Below, piece by piece: positions 1 to 9,371 of a stretch of DNA of 64,000 nucleotides. Both the position numbers and the translations under genes were made by a program. The notes beneath the pieces are model-generated. The model was not told the origin of the DNA. It saw only the letters and a program-made list of their open reading frames with translations, and did not search any database. How positions within the stretch are numbered: position 1 is the first letter of the stretch; each line of letters opens with the position of its first letter. The stretch comes from an uncultured Erysipelotrichaceae bacterium (GTDB lineage Bacteria; Bacillota_I; Bacilli_A; Erysipelotrichales; Erysipelotrichaceae), in assembly GCA_900314905.1 (NCBI GenBank), contig OMXA01000003.1:1-64000 (forward strand), written 5' to 3'.

Positions 1-2
1 AC

Positions 3-3000
3 AGTGAAGATATTATAACACTGAACTTAAATACCGGAGCAACAAATACTTTCCCGAGCTGGCAGAAGGCTCACCCCAACAGAATGATCGTTCACAACGG
101 TGAAATCAATACGATCCGCGGCAATGCGGACCGCATGCTTGCGCGGGAGGAGACTATGACTTCTTCCGTTCTGGAGCCGGAGCTCGGGAAGATCTATCCG
201 GTAGTCAATGCCAGCGGTTCTGATTCGGCGATGGTAGATAATACCCTGGAATTCTTCTATATGAATGGCATGCCGCTGGCCAAGGCAATGATGCTGATGA
301 TTCCGGAATCCTGGCGCTATGATCAGGGAATCAGCCAGGCCGGAAAGGATTTCTATCATTACTATGCAACGATGATGGAACCATGGGATGGTCCGGCTGC
401 CGTGCTGTTCACGGATGGGGAAGTATGCGGTGCAACGCTGGATCGCAATGGCCTCAGGCCTTCCCGCTACTATGTGACCAGAGATGGCAGACTGATTCTG
501 TCTTCGGAAGTGGGGGTGCTCGATCTTCCGGAAGATCAGATCATCACGAAGAGCAGGCTGATGCCTGGCAGAATTCTATTAGTCGATACCAGACAGAAGC
601 GCATCATCTCCGATGAAGAGCTCAAGGCATCATTTGCTTCCGAAGCTCCTTACGGAGAATGGCTCAGCCGGAATCTCCTGCACCTCAGAGATCTGAAAAT
701 ACCGGCTCATAAACCGCCGGTGAATTCCCAGGATATGCGCGATCACCTTTATCAGGTCTTCGGCTATTCCTATGAAGATGTCAAGGATGAGATCCTGCCG
801 ATGGCCCGGAATACGATCGAGCCGACCGCATCGATGGGCAGAGATATTCCGCTTGCGCTCATGCATTCCAGAAGGACTTCGGTCTTTGACTATTTCCATC
901 AGCAGTTTGCCCAGGTCACAAATCCTCCGATTGATTCCATCCGTGAGCATCTGGTCACGGATACCACGGTCTATGTCGGTACAGATGGGAATCTGCTTCA
1001 GGACTCTCCTGAAAACTGCAAAGTCCTTGAAATTGACAATCCGATTCTCTCCGAAACCGATCTGATGAAGATCAAGGCACTGGATCGTCCAGGGTTTCAG
1101 GTCAAGGTGCTGCCGATCCTCTATTACAAGCACACCTCGCTTGCCAGAGCGCTGGAGGCACTGAATGTCGATTGCGATCGGGCAATCAGCGCCGGCACGA
1201 ATATTCTGATTCTCTCTGACCGGGGCGTGGATGAAAACCATCTGCCGATTCCTTCTCTGCTTGCAATCTCCGCTGCAGAACAGCACCTGATCCGCACGAA
1301 GAAACGGACTAAAGTTTCGCTGATTCTCGAAAGCGGCGAACCGCGCGATGTGCACCAGTGTGCAGCCTTGCTGGGGTTCGGTGCCCGGGCAATCAACCCA
1401 TATCTCGCGCATGAATGCATCGGCGAGCTTGTCACAGCCGGGATCCTGGATAAAGATCCGCATGTGGCAATGGAGGACTTTGATCATGCCCTGCTCAATG
1501 GCATCGTGAAGACGGCAGCCAAGATGGGGATCTCCGTGCTGCAGTCCTATCAGTCTGCGAGAATCTTCGAGATCCTCGGTCTCAGGAAAGAACTGACCGA
1601 TCAGTATTTCCCGGGAACAACCGCCAGATGCGGAAGTGTCGGCATCGAAGAGATCGAGGCAGATGTGCTGGCCAATCATGACCACGCATTTGATTCGCTT
1701 GGCTTAGGCGTCGATACCAGGCTCGACAGTGTCGGATTTCATCGGCTGCGCTCGGGCGGCACTGCCTATGAGCATCTGTATTCTCCGGAAGTCATCGTCG
1801 CCCTGCAGAGAGCAGTTCAGGATGGATCGTTTGAGGAATTCGAGCATTATTCTGAACTGCTTCACAGCGAGCATCCTCATACCTTACGAGACCTGCTGGA
1901 TTTTGTGCCATCCGGCAATCCGGTCCCGCTGGAAGAAGTGGAATCTGCCCAGTCCATCGTGCAGCGCTTCCAGACCTCGGCAATGTCTCTCGGAGCACTC
2001 TCTGAAGAAGCTCATCGCTGCATGGCAATTGCGATGAACCGCCTGCATGCATGGTCCAATACCGGAGAAGGCGGAGAAGACCCGGAACGCTACGGAACTG
2101 AATCCAGCAGCGCGATCAAGCAGGTGGCGAGTGCCCGGTTCGGGGTCACTTCGGAATATCTCAACAGCGCAAAGGAAATCCAGATCAAGATGGCCCAGGG
2201 AGCCAAGCCTGGAGAAGGCGGCAATCTTCCGGGAACGAAAGTCTATCCGTGGATTGCAAAGATCCGCTATGCAACTCCGGGCGTCTCGCTGGTCTCCCCG
2301 CCGCCGCACCATGATATCTATTCCATCGAAGACCTTGCCCAGCTGATCTACGATCTGAAAAATGCCAATCCGGATGCCAGGATCTCCGTGAAACTTGTTT
2401 CGGAAGCAGGGGTCGGCACCGTTGCCTGCGGCGTTGCCAAGGCAGGGGCACAGGTGATTCTGATCTCGGGCTTTGACGGCGGCACCGGTGCTGCTCCGCT
2501 TTCTTCCATTCATCATGCCGGCATGCCATGGGAACTTGGTCTGGCGGAAGCCCAGCAGTCTCTGATTGACAATGGCCTGCGCAGCCGGGTGATTCTTGAG
2601 ACGGATGGCAAGCTGATGAGCGGCAGAGATGCTGCAATCGCTGCCCTGATGGGAGCAGAAGAATTCGGCTTCGGAACCGCGCCGCTGGTTGCCATGGGCT
2701 GCCGCATGATGCGGGTGTGCTCAAAGGACACGTGCCCATTCGGCATTGCGACTCAGAATGAGAAGCTGCGCGGAAGATTCGCCGGCAAGCCGGAATATGT
2801 CATGAACTTCATGATGTTCACGGCAGAAGAGCTGCGCAGAATCATGGCATCGCTCGGCTTCAGAAAAGTAGAAGAGATGATCGGCAGGACGGACTGCCTG
2901 AAGCAGAATGACCGGATGCCGCAGGCAGATCTTTCTGCTCTGCTGGATCCGCATTATGCCGCTGCACAATCGCGTCGCCATGATCCGTATGACAGCTTCG

Positions 3001-3890
3001 ACTTCCATCTTGAGAAGACGCTGGATGAATCCGTATTCCTGCCGGAGTTCGAATCGTATTTCCGGAAGAAGAAACCTCATACCTGCAAGGCGAAGATCTG
3101 TTCTTCCGACCGTGCTCTCGGCACGATCATGGGCTATGAGATCACAAAGCGCTTCGGCAATTCGCTGAAAGAAGATACCTACGTGCTGAATCTGACCGGA
3201 GGCGGGGGTCAGTCGCTTGGCGCCTTCATTCCGAAAGGCATGACGATCCGCCTTCATGGCGATGCGAATGATCATGTCGGCAAAGGTCTTTCCGGCGGAA
3301 AAATTGTTGTGATGCCGCCGGAGAACAGCACCTTCAATCCGGCCGAGAATATCCTGATCGGAAATGTTGCGCTGTATGGTGCAACATCGGGTAAGGCCTA
3401 CTTCGATGGCATTGCCGGCGAACGATTCTGTGTCCGCAACAGCGGTGCAACCGCGATTGCTGAAGGGTGCGGAGACCATGGCCTGGAATATATGACCGGC
3501 GGCATTGCCGTGATTCTCGGCAGGACCGGAAGAAATCTCGCGGCTGGCATGAGCGGCGGCATTGCCTATGTGCTGGATGAAGATCATACGCTGTATCAGC
3601 GGCTCAACAGCAGCCTCGTGACCATGCATGAAGTGAAGGAACGCTATGACATCCAGGAACTCAAAGCGCTGATCAGCGACTATGCGGCAGAAACCGGATC
3701 CGTGAAGGCAGGAAAGATTCTTGCTGACTTTGAGAGCTGGATCCCGAAGTTCAAGAAACTGGTTCCGGATGACTATCAGACGATTCTCAGCATCACCGGA
3801 AAGTTCGAGGAACAGGGCATTCCGCATCAGAGCGCACTGCTTGAGGCATTCTATGAGCTGAAGCAGAAGGAGGCACAGAACAATGGGTAA
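3..3890 (+). CDS. gltB: Glutamate synthase large subunit, 5' truncated by window edge
   Basis: Large subunit of NADPH-dependent glutamate synthase, which makes two glutamates from glutamine and 2-oxoglutarate in the cytoplasm. The reading frame is open from base 3; about 215 N-terminal residues, including the catalytic Cys1 of the amidotransferase domain, lie outside. Visible in order, counting from the Met at 84: the rest of the glutaminase domain (HNGEINTIRGN), the central domain, the FMN/synthase domain with NTGEGGEDPERY near residue 658, the [3Fe-4S] cysteines in CRMMRVCSKDTC near 873-884, and the Gly-rich C-terminal beta-helix. Overlaps gltD by 8 bp, so translation is probably coupled. 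Odd: the codons before FPSW do not read as the family's HSRFSTNT block (see findings). Confidence 0.95.
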   Translation, partial: SEDIITLNLNTGATNTFPSWQKAHPNRMIVHNGEINTIRGNADRMLAREETMTSSVLEPELGKIYPVVNASGSDSAMVDNTLEFFYMNGMPLAKAMMLMIPESWRYDQGISQAGKDFYHYYATMMEPWDGPAAVLFTDGEVCGATLDRNGLRPSRYYVTRDGRLILSSEVGVLDLPEDQIITKSRLMPGRILLVDTRQKRIISDEELKASFASEAPYGEWLSRNLLHLRDLKIPAHKPPVNSQDMRDHLYQVFGYSYEDVKDEILPMARNTIEPTASMGRDIPLALMHSRRTSVFDYFHQQFAQVTNPPIDSIREHLVTDTTVYVGTDGNLLQDSPENCKVLEIDNPILSETDLMKIKALDRPGFQVKVLPILYYKHTSLARALEALNVDCDRAISAGTNILILSDRGVDENHLPIPSLLAISAAEQHLIRTKKRTKVSLILESGEPRDVHQCAALLGFGARAINPYLAHECIGELVTAGILDKDPHVAMEDFDHALLNGIVKTAAKMGISVLQSYQSARIFEILGLRKELTDQYFPGTTARCGSVGIEEIEADVLANHDHAFDSLGLGVDTRLDSVGFHRLRSGGTAYEHLYSPEVIVALQRAVQDGSFEEFEHYSELLHSEHPHTLRDLLDFVPSGNPVPLEEVESAQSIVQRFQTSAMSLGALSEEAHRCMAIAMNRLHAWSNTGEGGEDPERYGTESSSAIKQVASARFGVTSEYLNSAKEIQIKMAQGAKPGEGGNLPGTKVYPWIAKIRYATPGVSLVSPPPHHDIYSIEDLAQLIYDLKNANPDARISVKLVSEAGVGTVACGVAKAGAQVILISGFDGGTGAAPLSSIHHAGMPWELGLAEAQQSLIDNGLRSRVILETDGKLMSGRDAAIAALMGAEEFGFGTAPLVAMGCRMMRVCSKDTCPFGIATQNEKLRGRFAGKPEYVMNFMMFTAEELRRIMASLGFRKVEEMIGRTDCLKQNDRMPQADLSALLDPHYAAAQSRRHDPYDSFDFHLEKTLDESVFLPEFESYFRKKKPHTCKAKICSSDRALGTIMGYEITKRFGNSLKEDTYVLNLTGGGGQSLGAFIPKGMTIRLHGDANDHVGKGLSGGKIVVMPPENSTFNPAENILIGNVALYGATSGKAYFDGIAGERFCVRNSGATAIAEGCGDHGLEYMTGGIAVILGRTGRNLAAGMSGGIAYVLDEDHTLYQRLNSSLVTMHEVKERYDIQELKALISDYAAETGSVKAGKILADFESWIPKFKKLVPDDYQTILSITGKFEEQGIPHQSALLEAFYELKQKEAQNNG

Positions 3891-5343
3891 GACAGATGGA
3901 TTCCTGCTGTATCAGCGCGAGGAAGAATCCCTCCGCTCTCCAAAGGAGCGGATCAGAGATTACAGAGAATTCCATATCCCGCTGGATCAGAATGCGAGGA
4001 AACTGCAGGCTGGCCGCTGCATGAACTGCGGTGTTCCGTTCTGCCAGTCAGCAATCAGTCTCAGAGGAAAAGTCACCGGATGCCCGCTGCACAGCCTCAT
4101 TCCGGAATGGAATGATGAGATCTGGAACGGCAACCTCGAACATGCATTATCAAGACTCACGAAGAAGAATCCGTTCCCGGAATTCACCGGCAGAGTATGC
4201 CCGGCATTATGCGAGAAGGCATGCACCTGCGGAGTGGAAGATGAACCGGTCACGATTCATGAGAATGAGTTTTATATCATTGAGTCTGCCTTTGCGGCAG
4301 GCATGATGAAGCCTCATATTCCTGCCATGCGTTCCGGCAGGAAGGTTGCGGTCATCGGCAGCGGCCCGGCTGGTCTTTCTGCGGCAGATCGTCTGAATCA
4401 GCGCGGCCATTCCGTGACGGTCTTTGAACGGGAAGATGCACCGGGCGGACTCATGATGTACGGCATCCCGAACATGAAGCTCGACAAGAAAGTCATCACC
4501 CGGCGCATCGATCTGATGAAGGCAGAAGGAATCCACTTTGTGTGCGGAACGGATGTCGGCAGGGATATCAGCAGCGAAGAAATTCTGAAAGAGTATGATG
4601 CCGTTGTGCTGGCGTGCGGCGCCAAGCAGGCAAGGACCCTTCCTGAGACGGAAGGATGTGCTCAGGTATTTCCTGCCGTGACGTTCTTGAGCGAAGCAAC
4701 CAGATCCGTGCTGAATCCGGAATATCAGCCGGCAATCTCTGCTGAGGGAAAACATGTGATCATCGTCGGCGGCGGGGATACAGGCAATGACTGCACCGCC
4801 ACCTGCATCCGCCAGCATGCGGCTTCGGTAACCCAGCTGGAGATGATGCCGTGCCCGTCGAAAGAACGCCGTGCCGATAACCCATGGCCCCAATGGCCGG
4901 ATGTGCAGAAGACGGATTACGGTCAGCAGGAAGCGATCGCCGTATTCGGGAGTGATCCGCGCCTCTACCGTTCCACGATCCATTCTCTGATCATGGACCA
5001 GGAAGGTGCTCTTGTGGCAGCAGAAGTGGAACAGGGAAGCTTCATCGATCGGAAATGGGTGACGGAGGAAGGCTCCATTCGCCAGCTTCCGTGCGAACTG
5101 CTGATTATCGCAGCAGGATTCACCGGCTGTGAGTCCTATGTTCCCGAAGCCTTCCATACCGAACTTGGTCCTCGCCATACCGTGAAAACAGAACCGGGCA
5201 GCTATCAGACCTCAATTCCCCGCGTCTTTGCAGCAGGTGATATGCATCGCGGTCAGTCGCTGGTCGTATGGGCAATCGAAGAAGGCAGAGAATGTGCCAG
5301 GGAAGTCGATCAGGCCCTGATGGGATATACGAATCTGGACTGA
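3883..5343 (+). CDS. gltD: Glutamate synthase small subunit
   Basis: Small subunit of glutamate synthase (486 aa). It takes electrons from NADPH through FAD and Fe-S clusters to the large subunit. N-terminal Cys clusters (CMNCGVPFC near residue 46, then CPALCEKACTC near 105) ligate two [4Fe-4S] centres. The FAD Rossmann motif GSGPAG is near residue 157 and the NADPH motif GGGDTG near 299. The start at 3883 is supported by AGAAGGAGG about 10 bases upstream and by the 8-bp overlap with gltB. A terminator hairpin follows at 5419. Length and motifs are normal for the family. Confidence 0.96.
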   Translation: MGKTDGFLLYQREEESLRSPKERIRDYREFHIPLDQNARKLQAGRCMNCGVPFCQSAISLRGKVTGCPLHSLIPEWNDEIWNGNLEHALSRLTKKNPFPEFTGRVCPALCEKACTCGVEDEPVTIHENEFYIIESAFAAGMMKPHIPAMRSGRKVAVIGSGPAGLSAADRLNQRGHSVTVFEREDAPGGLMMYGIPNMKLDKKVITRRIDLMKAEGIHFVCGTDVGRDISSEEILKEYDAVVLACGAKQARTLPETEGCAQVFPAVTFLSEATRSVLNPEYQPAISAEGKHVIIVGGGDTGNDCTATCIRQHAASVTQLEMMPCPSKERRADNPWPQWPDVQKTDYGQQEAIAVFGSDPRLYRSTIHSLIMDQEGALVAAEVEQGSFIDRKWVTEEGSIRQLPCELLIIAAGFTGCESYVPEAFHTELGPRHTVKTEPGSYQTSIPRVFAAGDMHRGQSLVVWAIEEGRECAREVDQALMGYTNLD

Positions 5344-5418
5344 TTCAGAAATCAGCAGAGGAATGTGGCTTCCTTCTGGATGCAGAAGTCTGCTCGTTTC
5401 ATGAGTGGTATGGTCCGC

Positions 5419-5457
5419 AGAGGCAGACCTGTATATTGCAGGGATCTGCCTCTTTTC
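5419..5457 (+). terminator. Rho-independent terminator after gltBD
   Basis: A perfect 9-bp stem (AGAGGCAGA with TCTGCCTCT) is followed by TTTTC. It lies 75 bp past the gltD stop and before the convergent small genes on the minus strand. The bases between gltD and the next gene hold nothing else I recognise. Confidence 0.75.
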
Positions 5458-5572
5458 TGTGCGCTCCTCTTCCCGTGCAGTCTGAGTTAGCGCATCCGCT
5501 TCGGCTGAGGGATGGGTTCTGCACCGCCTGCAGAGATTGCTCCGGATTCAGGAACAGACAGATTCTTTCTGC

Positions 5573-5839
5573 TCAGAAGGAAGTTTCTGCATACCAGCGC
5601 ACGCTGCCATCCTGCCGCACTTCTGCAAACAGGTTCCGGCGTTTTCCGGATATCGTGATCAGATAGCGCATAATCGAGCAGCGCCGTTCCGGGATCTCGG
5701 AAGCGCTACAGTATACCGCAGACTGAATCCGATAGACTCTTCTGCCATCTTCATCGCTCCATACAATTGCCTTCGGCACAATCGCCCCGCTTTTCTGCTG
5801 CTCTGCAATGACATTCAGATATCTGATTCCCGGACTCAT
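5573..5839 (-). CDS. Small conserved-type protein B, paralogue of its neighbour
   Basis: 88-aa soluble protein of unknown function. AAGGAG stands upstream of its ATG. It follows the 92-aa gene by 20 bp on the same strand, so the two form a two-gene operon. The pair share a pattern: Y-[VL]-[DN]-V near the start, G-[SA]-[VI]-[IV]-P-x-A-[VI]-x-W, a Tyr-x-Ile, a Cys, [VI]-x-G-x-x-R-x-L and a C-terminal R-W-[FY]. From memory, small proteins of this shape occur near Y-family polymerase and SOS genes in Clostridia. That link is weak here, because the polymerase of this window lies 17 kb away. I do not assign a function. Confidence 0.7.
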   Translation of the reverse strand: MSPGIRYLNVIAEQQKSGAIVPKAIVWSDEDGRRVYRIQSAVYCSASEIPERRCSIMRYLITISGKRRNLFAEVRQDGSVRWYAETSF

Positions 5840-5859
5840 GGCTGCTCCTTTCAGAATGT

Positions 5860-6138
5860 TCAGGGTTTTCTGGATTCAATGAACCATCTGGTTTTCTGCT
5901 CGAGTACAGAAGGGATCTTCTCCAGATAGAGCCGGCGGGTCTGTCCGTGAATCACGACTTCGAAGCACTCTCCGCATCCGCCTGCCTGCGAAGACATGCG
6001 GGAAGGCCCCTTCAGAATCCGGTCGATCGGGTAAGAAGCGGGACGGCCAGGCTCGTTCCAGCACACTGCCAGCGGAATCACGGAGCCGTCTGTCCGGAAC
6101 AGAACATCGACATCTACATATTTCCTGAATAATTCCAT
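5860..6138 (-). CDS. Small conserved-type protein A, probably leaderless mRNA
   Basis: 92-aa protein of unknown function, first gene of a two-gene operon with the related 88-aa protein. The frame extends upstream to 6252, but I chose the ATG at 6138 because a perfect TATAAT lies only 6 bases before it. The extension would place the promoter inside the gene. There is no Shine-Dalgarno sequence before this ATG, so the mRNA is probably leaderless. The protein is rich in beta-strand-like segments, with GSVIPLAVCW near residue 16 and RWFIES at the end. It is soluble, with no signal peptide. Confidence 0.65.
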   Translation of the reverse strand: MELFRKYVDVDVLFRTDGSVIPLAVCWNEPGRPASYPIDRILKGPSRMSSQAGGCGECFEVVIHGQTRRLYLEKIPSVLEQKTRWFIESRKP

Positions 6139-6144
6139 GGCTCT

Positions 6145-6175
6145 ATTATAGCGCATAAAATAAGCAAACATGCAA
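6145..6175 (-). promoter_or_regulatory. Promoter abutting the start codon of small protein A
   Basis: A TATAAT -10 element lies at 6145-6150 on the minus strand. The best -35 candidate, TTGCAT at 6170-6175, is 19 bp away, longer than ideal. The usual start point, about 7 bases past the -10, falls on the ATG at 6138. Confidence 0.5.
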
Positions 6176-6214
6176 CAATATACCGTGTATATTAAAATAT
6201 CGGTGATTTCAAGT

Positions 6215-6246
6215 GCAAAAAAAGATCTGCCGTTTCGGGCAGATCT
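6215..6246 (-). terminator. Terminator of the hydrolase-glpQ operon
   Basis: On the minus strand a perfect 9-bp stem (AGATCTGCC/GGCAGATCT, 6-base loop) is followed by TTTTTTT. It directly abuts the stop codon of the hydrolase gene. Confidence 0.88.
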
Positions 6247-7193
6247 CAGCAATGTTCTGCAAAATAATCCAGAATGCAGGAATAATATTCCTTCCTCGTT
6301 TCGGCGTTGGCGTTGAAGATCTCATGCCGGGAATTCCCGAACTTTCTCAATCTGGCAGCAGGACAGTTCTTCACGAACGTCTCCTGGCCTTCCGGCTTGA
6401 CCATCGTATCCTTGCCTGCCTGAAGCACCAGGACAGGAGTCGTGATCTCCTCTGCATGTTTCACTGCCTCAGAAGCCCCTTCTCTGGCGGCTTTCGCCCA
6501 GCTCCAGGTTGCACCCCAGGTCTGGAAAGAAGGATCTTCGCGCCGCTGTTCCATCTGGTATTCATAGCGATCCCGGTCCATGGCCGAACTGGTTTCGAAT
6601 TCATCTTCTCCAGTGAAGACATGCTGGCCAGGCGCATACGGATCATCCAGGCTCACGGCTCTGGAATAGACCGCCAGCAATCCGACTGCCTCGTCCGGGA
6701 CACTGCCGTAATTCATCTGCAGCATCGGCGAGCTCAGGACGGCTGCCTGGAATACCTCTGGGTTCTGCTCCAGATAAAGGGCCCCGACCGTACCGCCCAT
6801 CGAATGGGCAAACAGGAAGAGGGGAAGCGAAGGATGGCACTCTTGTGCATAGCGGACAAGGGCCCTTGCGTCCAGCACATAGTCCTGGAAGGAACGCACA
6901 TACACCCGCTGATCGGGGTAATATCTCATCCGCTCGGATTTCCCGTGACCTCTCAGCTCTGCAAAGCAGATCGCATAGCCTGCTTCATAGAAGCGGTATG
7001 CTGTTTCGTGATACTTTCCGAAAAACTCGCAGAATCCATGAATCATGACGATGCAGCCCTTCGGATTCACAGGGACTGCATGACAGCAATGGAGACGGAC
7101 TCCATCTTCCGTGATGAGGCTGCTCTGCTCGACATGTTCCCTGACCCATGGCTTCAGGACTGTTTCCGTATAGGTGCGATATTCCGGGCTCAT
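6246..7193 (-). CDS. Alpha/beta hydrolase, lysophospholipase/monoacylglycerol lipase type
   Basis: 315-aa cytoplasmic alpha/beta hydrolase of the PldB / monoacylglycerol-lipase group (serine aminopeptidase S33-like fold). The oxyanion segment IHGFCEFFGKYHE is near residue 51. The nucleophile elbow AHSMGG has Ser near 131. The acid lies in LQAGKDTMVK and the catalytic His in GNSRHEIF near the C-terminus. It overlaps the glycerophosphodiester phosphodiesterase gene by 4 bp (ATGA). The pair could therefore strip acyl chains and then split glycerophosphodiesters, a lipid-salvage module; this is inferred from context. Confidence 0.88.
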   Translation of the reverse strand: MSPEYRTYTETVLKPWVREHVEQSSLITEDGVRLHCCHAVPVNPKGCIVMIHGFCEFFGKYHETAYRFYEAGYAICFAELRGHGKSERMRYYPDQRVYVRSFQDYVLDARALVRYAQECHPSLPLFLFAHSMGGTVGALYLEQNPEVFQAAVLSSPMLQMNYGSVPDEAVGLLAVYSRAVSLDDPYAPGQHVFTGEDEFETSSAMDRDRYEYQMEQRREDPSFQTWGATWSWAKAAREGASEAVKHAEEITTPVLVLQAGKDTMVKPEGQETFVKNCPAARLRKFGNSRHEIFNANAETRKEYYSCILDYFAEHC

Positions 7194-7924
7194 TCGGTTT
7201 CCTGACTGACTTTCCGGGCAGTATCCGGATAGTTCGTGATGATGGCGTTCACGCCCATCTTCGTGCAGAGGGCAATATGCTTCGGCTCATTGACTGTCCA
7301 TACATTGACTTCCAGGCCTTCTGCGGCAGCATCTTCCATGAAGTGATCGAAGCGCAGATTATACAGAGCAGGATGCAGGGCAGATGCCTTCAGTTTCTTT
7401 GCGTATGGTGCAATTCCGATCGGACCATCTTCATAAAGAATGCCCGTCTTCACAGAAGGGTCTAGAGATTTGATCCGGACCATGGAATAATGATTGAAGG
7501 AGGAGTACATCACACGGTTCTCCATGCCGAATTCATGGACCAGGGCAAGAATCTTCTCTTCGATGCCCTCATAATCGACAATTCCGGTCTTCAGCTCGAT
7601 ATCGATCGTGAGATCAGAAGGCTGGATCAGCTGAAGCACTTCCCGCATCGTCGGAATCTCCACTTTGCCAAGCTCCGGATAAGAAGCACAGAAATTCAGC
7701 TTCTTCAGCTGGGCAAGCGGCAGATCGCGGATCCATCCGGTTCCGTCAGAGGTACGGTCAACGGTCTCATCATGGCAGACGACCAGTTCCCCGTCTTTGG
7801 TAAGCTGGATATCCAGTTCGACGCCATCAGCCCCTGAATCGATTGCTTTCTGAAATGCAGGCAGGGTATTCTCCGGTGCATATCCGCTGGCACCGCGATG
7901 TCCCCAGATCAAAGGTTTCTTCAT
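7190..7924 (-). CDS. Glycerophosphodiester phosphodiesterase
   Basis: 244-aa cytosolic GDPD-family enzyme (GlpQ/UgpQ type), hydrolysing glycerophosphodiesters to sn-glycerol 3-phosphate and an alcohol. Family signature HRGASGYAPENT stands at residues 9-20, followed by VELDIQLTKDG and CHDETVDRTSDG, which carry the metal-binding Glu/Asp and second catalytic His. There is no signal peptide when started at 7924. I chose this ATG over an in-frame one at 8008 because AGAAAGAGG lies just upstream and the HRG motif then sits where expected. It is the first gene of an operon with the downstream lipase-like hydrolase. Confidence 0.92.
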   Translation of the reverse strand: MKKPLIWGHRGASGYAPENTLPAFQKAIDSGADGVELDIQLTKDGELVVCHDETVDRTSDGTGWIRDLPLAQLKKLNFCASYPELGKVEIPTMREVLQLIQPSDLTIDIELKTGIVDYEGIEEKILALVHEFGMENRVMYSSFNHYSMVRIKSLDPSVKTGILYEDGPIGIAPYAKKLKASALHPALYNLRFDHFMEDAAAEGLEVNVWTVNEPKHIALCTKMGVNAIITNYPDTARKVSQETE

Positions 7925-8096
7925 AGTCAGACCTCTTTCTGAAGTAATCTTATCGACGAGCAGCATGAAAGTAAACCGAAAGCAGTCCTTCCTGCAGAAA
8001 GGATGCACCGGTTTAACAGGAACTTTACCGAAATTTGATTTTCTCCCGGTATCAGAAAGACCGGATGTTTCCTAACATAGAAACGGAGAGAACAAC

Positions 8097-9365
8097 ATGA
8101 AAAGCAAGCTTACGCAGATTGAAAAGAACTGGGTCATCTATGACGTCGGAAATTCAGCCTTCACTTTGCTGGTTTCGACCATCATGCCGCTGTACTTCAA
8201 CAGCCTGGCAACTGCCGACGGCATCTCTCAGGTTGACTATCTTGCCTACTGGGGATATGCGGTCTCGATCTCAACACTCATCGTTGCGATTCTCGGACCG
8301 ATTCTTGGCACAGCAACCGACAACAAAGGGTTCAAGAAACCGATCTTCATGTGGTCTGTGATTCTTGGCGCACTGCTTTGCGTACTGATGGGAATCATCA
8401 CGAAATGGGTGCTGTTTCTGATCATCTTCGTGGTCGCAAGAGGCTGCTATCAGTCAAGTCTGATCTTCTATGACTCCATGCTGGTCGATGTCACGAGCGA
8501 TGAACGCTCCGACTATGTTTCTTCCCAGGGCTATGCCTGGGGCTACATCGGCTCCTGCATTCCGTTCATCCTGTCTCTGGTGCTGATTCTGACTGGCCCG
8601 AATGCCGGGATTCCGGTTTCTGTCTGCATGGGCTTCGCGTTTGCGATTACCGCAGTCTGGTGGGTTCTGTTCACGATTCCGCTTCTGAAGTCTTATCAGC
8701 AGGTGCACTATGTGGAAAATTCCAGCGCTTCCATTGCCGGCACGTTTTCACGGCTTGGACATACCCTGAAGAATGCCATGCATCATAAGAAGATCTTCCT
8801 GTTCCTGCTCGCTTTCTTCTTCTATATCGACGGAGTCTATACCATCATCGATATGGCAACTGCCTACGGTTCTGCCCTCGGCCTGGATTCCACCGGCCTG
8901 CTGCTGGCTCTGCTTGTCACGCAGTTCGTGGCCTTCCCAAGTGCCATTGCCTTCGGAAAGTTCTCGGCGAAATATGATTCCTCGAAGCTGATCACCGTCT
9001 GCATCATCGGCTACTTCTGCATTGCGATCTTTGCCTTCTTCCTGCAGTATCAGTGGCAGTTCTGGGTGCTCGCTGTTTCCGTCGGCCTGTTCCAGGGCGG
9101 CATTCAGTCACTTTCCAGAAGCTACTTCACGAAGATCATTCCTGCTGATCAGTCCGGTGAGTATTTCGGGCTGATGGATATCTGCGGCAAAGGAGCTGCC
9201 TTCCTCGGCACGATCGTCGTATCCAGAGGCTCTCAGCTCACCGGTTCGGTCAATGCCGGAGTTGGATCCATTGCGATCTTCTTCATCATCGGCCTGATTC
9301 TGTTCCGCATGGCGGTGAAGACCAAGGCTGATGATTTCAGCAAGACAGAAGGGGAACTGATCTGA
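8097..9365 (+). CDS. UMF1-family MFS transporter
   Basis: 422-aa integral membrane protein with about 12 hydrophobic segments. It belongs to the UMF1/Atg22-like branch of the major facilitator superfamily; the N-terminal KNWVIYDVGNSAF is typical. The loop after TM2 has GPILGTATDNKGFKKP, the usual MFS intracellular motif. The substrate is unknown in this family. The ATG at 8097 follows GGAGAGAAC. It runs divergently from the phosphodiesterase gene and is followed after 6 bp by the DUF1905 gene, probably in one transcript. Confidence 0.88.
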   Translation: MKSKLTQIEKNWVIYDVGNSAFTLLVSTIMPLYFNSLATADGISQVDYLAYWGYAVSISTLIVAILGPILGTATDNKGFKKPIFMWSVILGALLCVLMGIITKWVLFLIIFVVARGCYQSSLIFYDSMLVDVTSDERSDYVSSQGYAWGYIGSCIPFILSLVLILTGPNAGIPVSVCMGFAFAITAVWWVLFTIPLLKSYQQVHYVENSSASIAGTFSRLGHTLKNAMHHKKIFLFLLAFFFYIDGVYTIIDMATAYGSALGLDSTGLLLALLVTQFVAFPSAIAFGKFSAKYDSSKLITVCIIGYFCIAIFAFFLQYQWQFWVLAVSVGLFQGGIQSLSRSYFTKIIPADQSGEYFGLMDICGKGAAFLGTIVVSRGSQLTGSVNAGVGSIAIFFIIGLILFRMAVKTKADDFSKTEGELI

Positions 9366-9371
9366 TTCTTC

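Noticed and set aside
630..1685. Long antisense open frame of 351 codons opposite gltB, and many like it opposite other genes
   Set aside because: They mirror the codon bias of the real genes, have no ribosome binding sites or family motifs, and lie fully inside conserved coding sequence.
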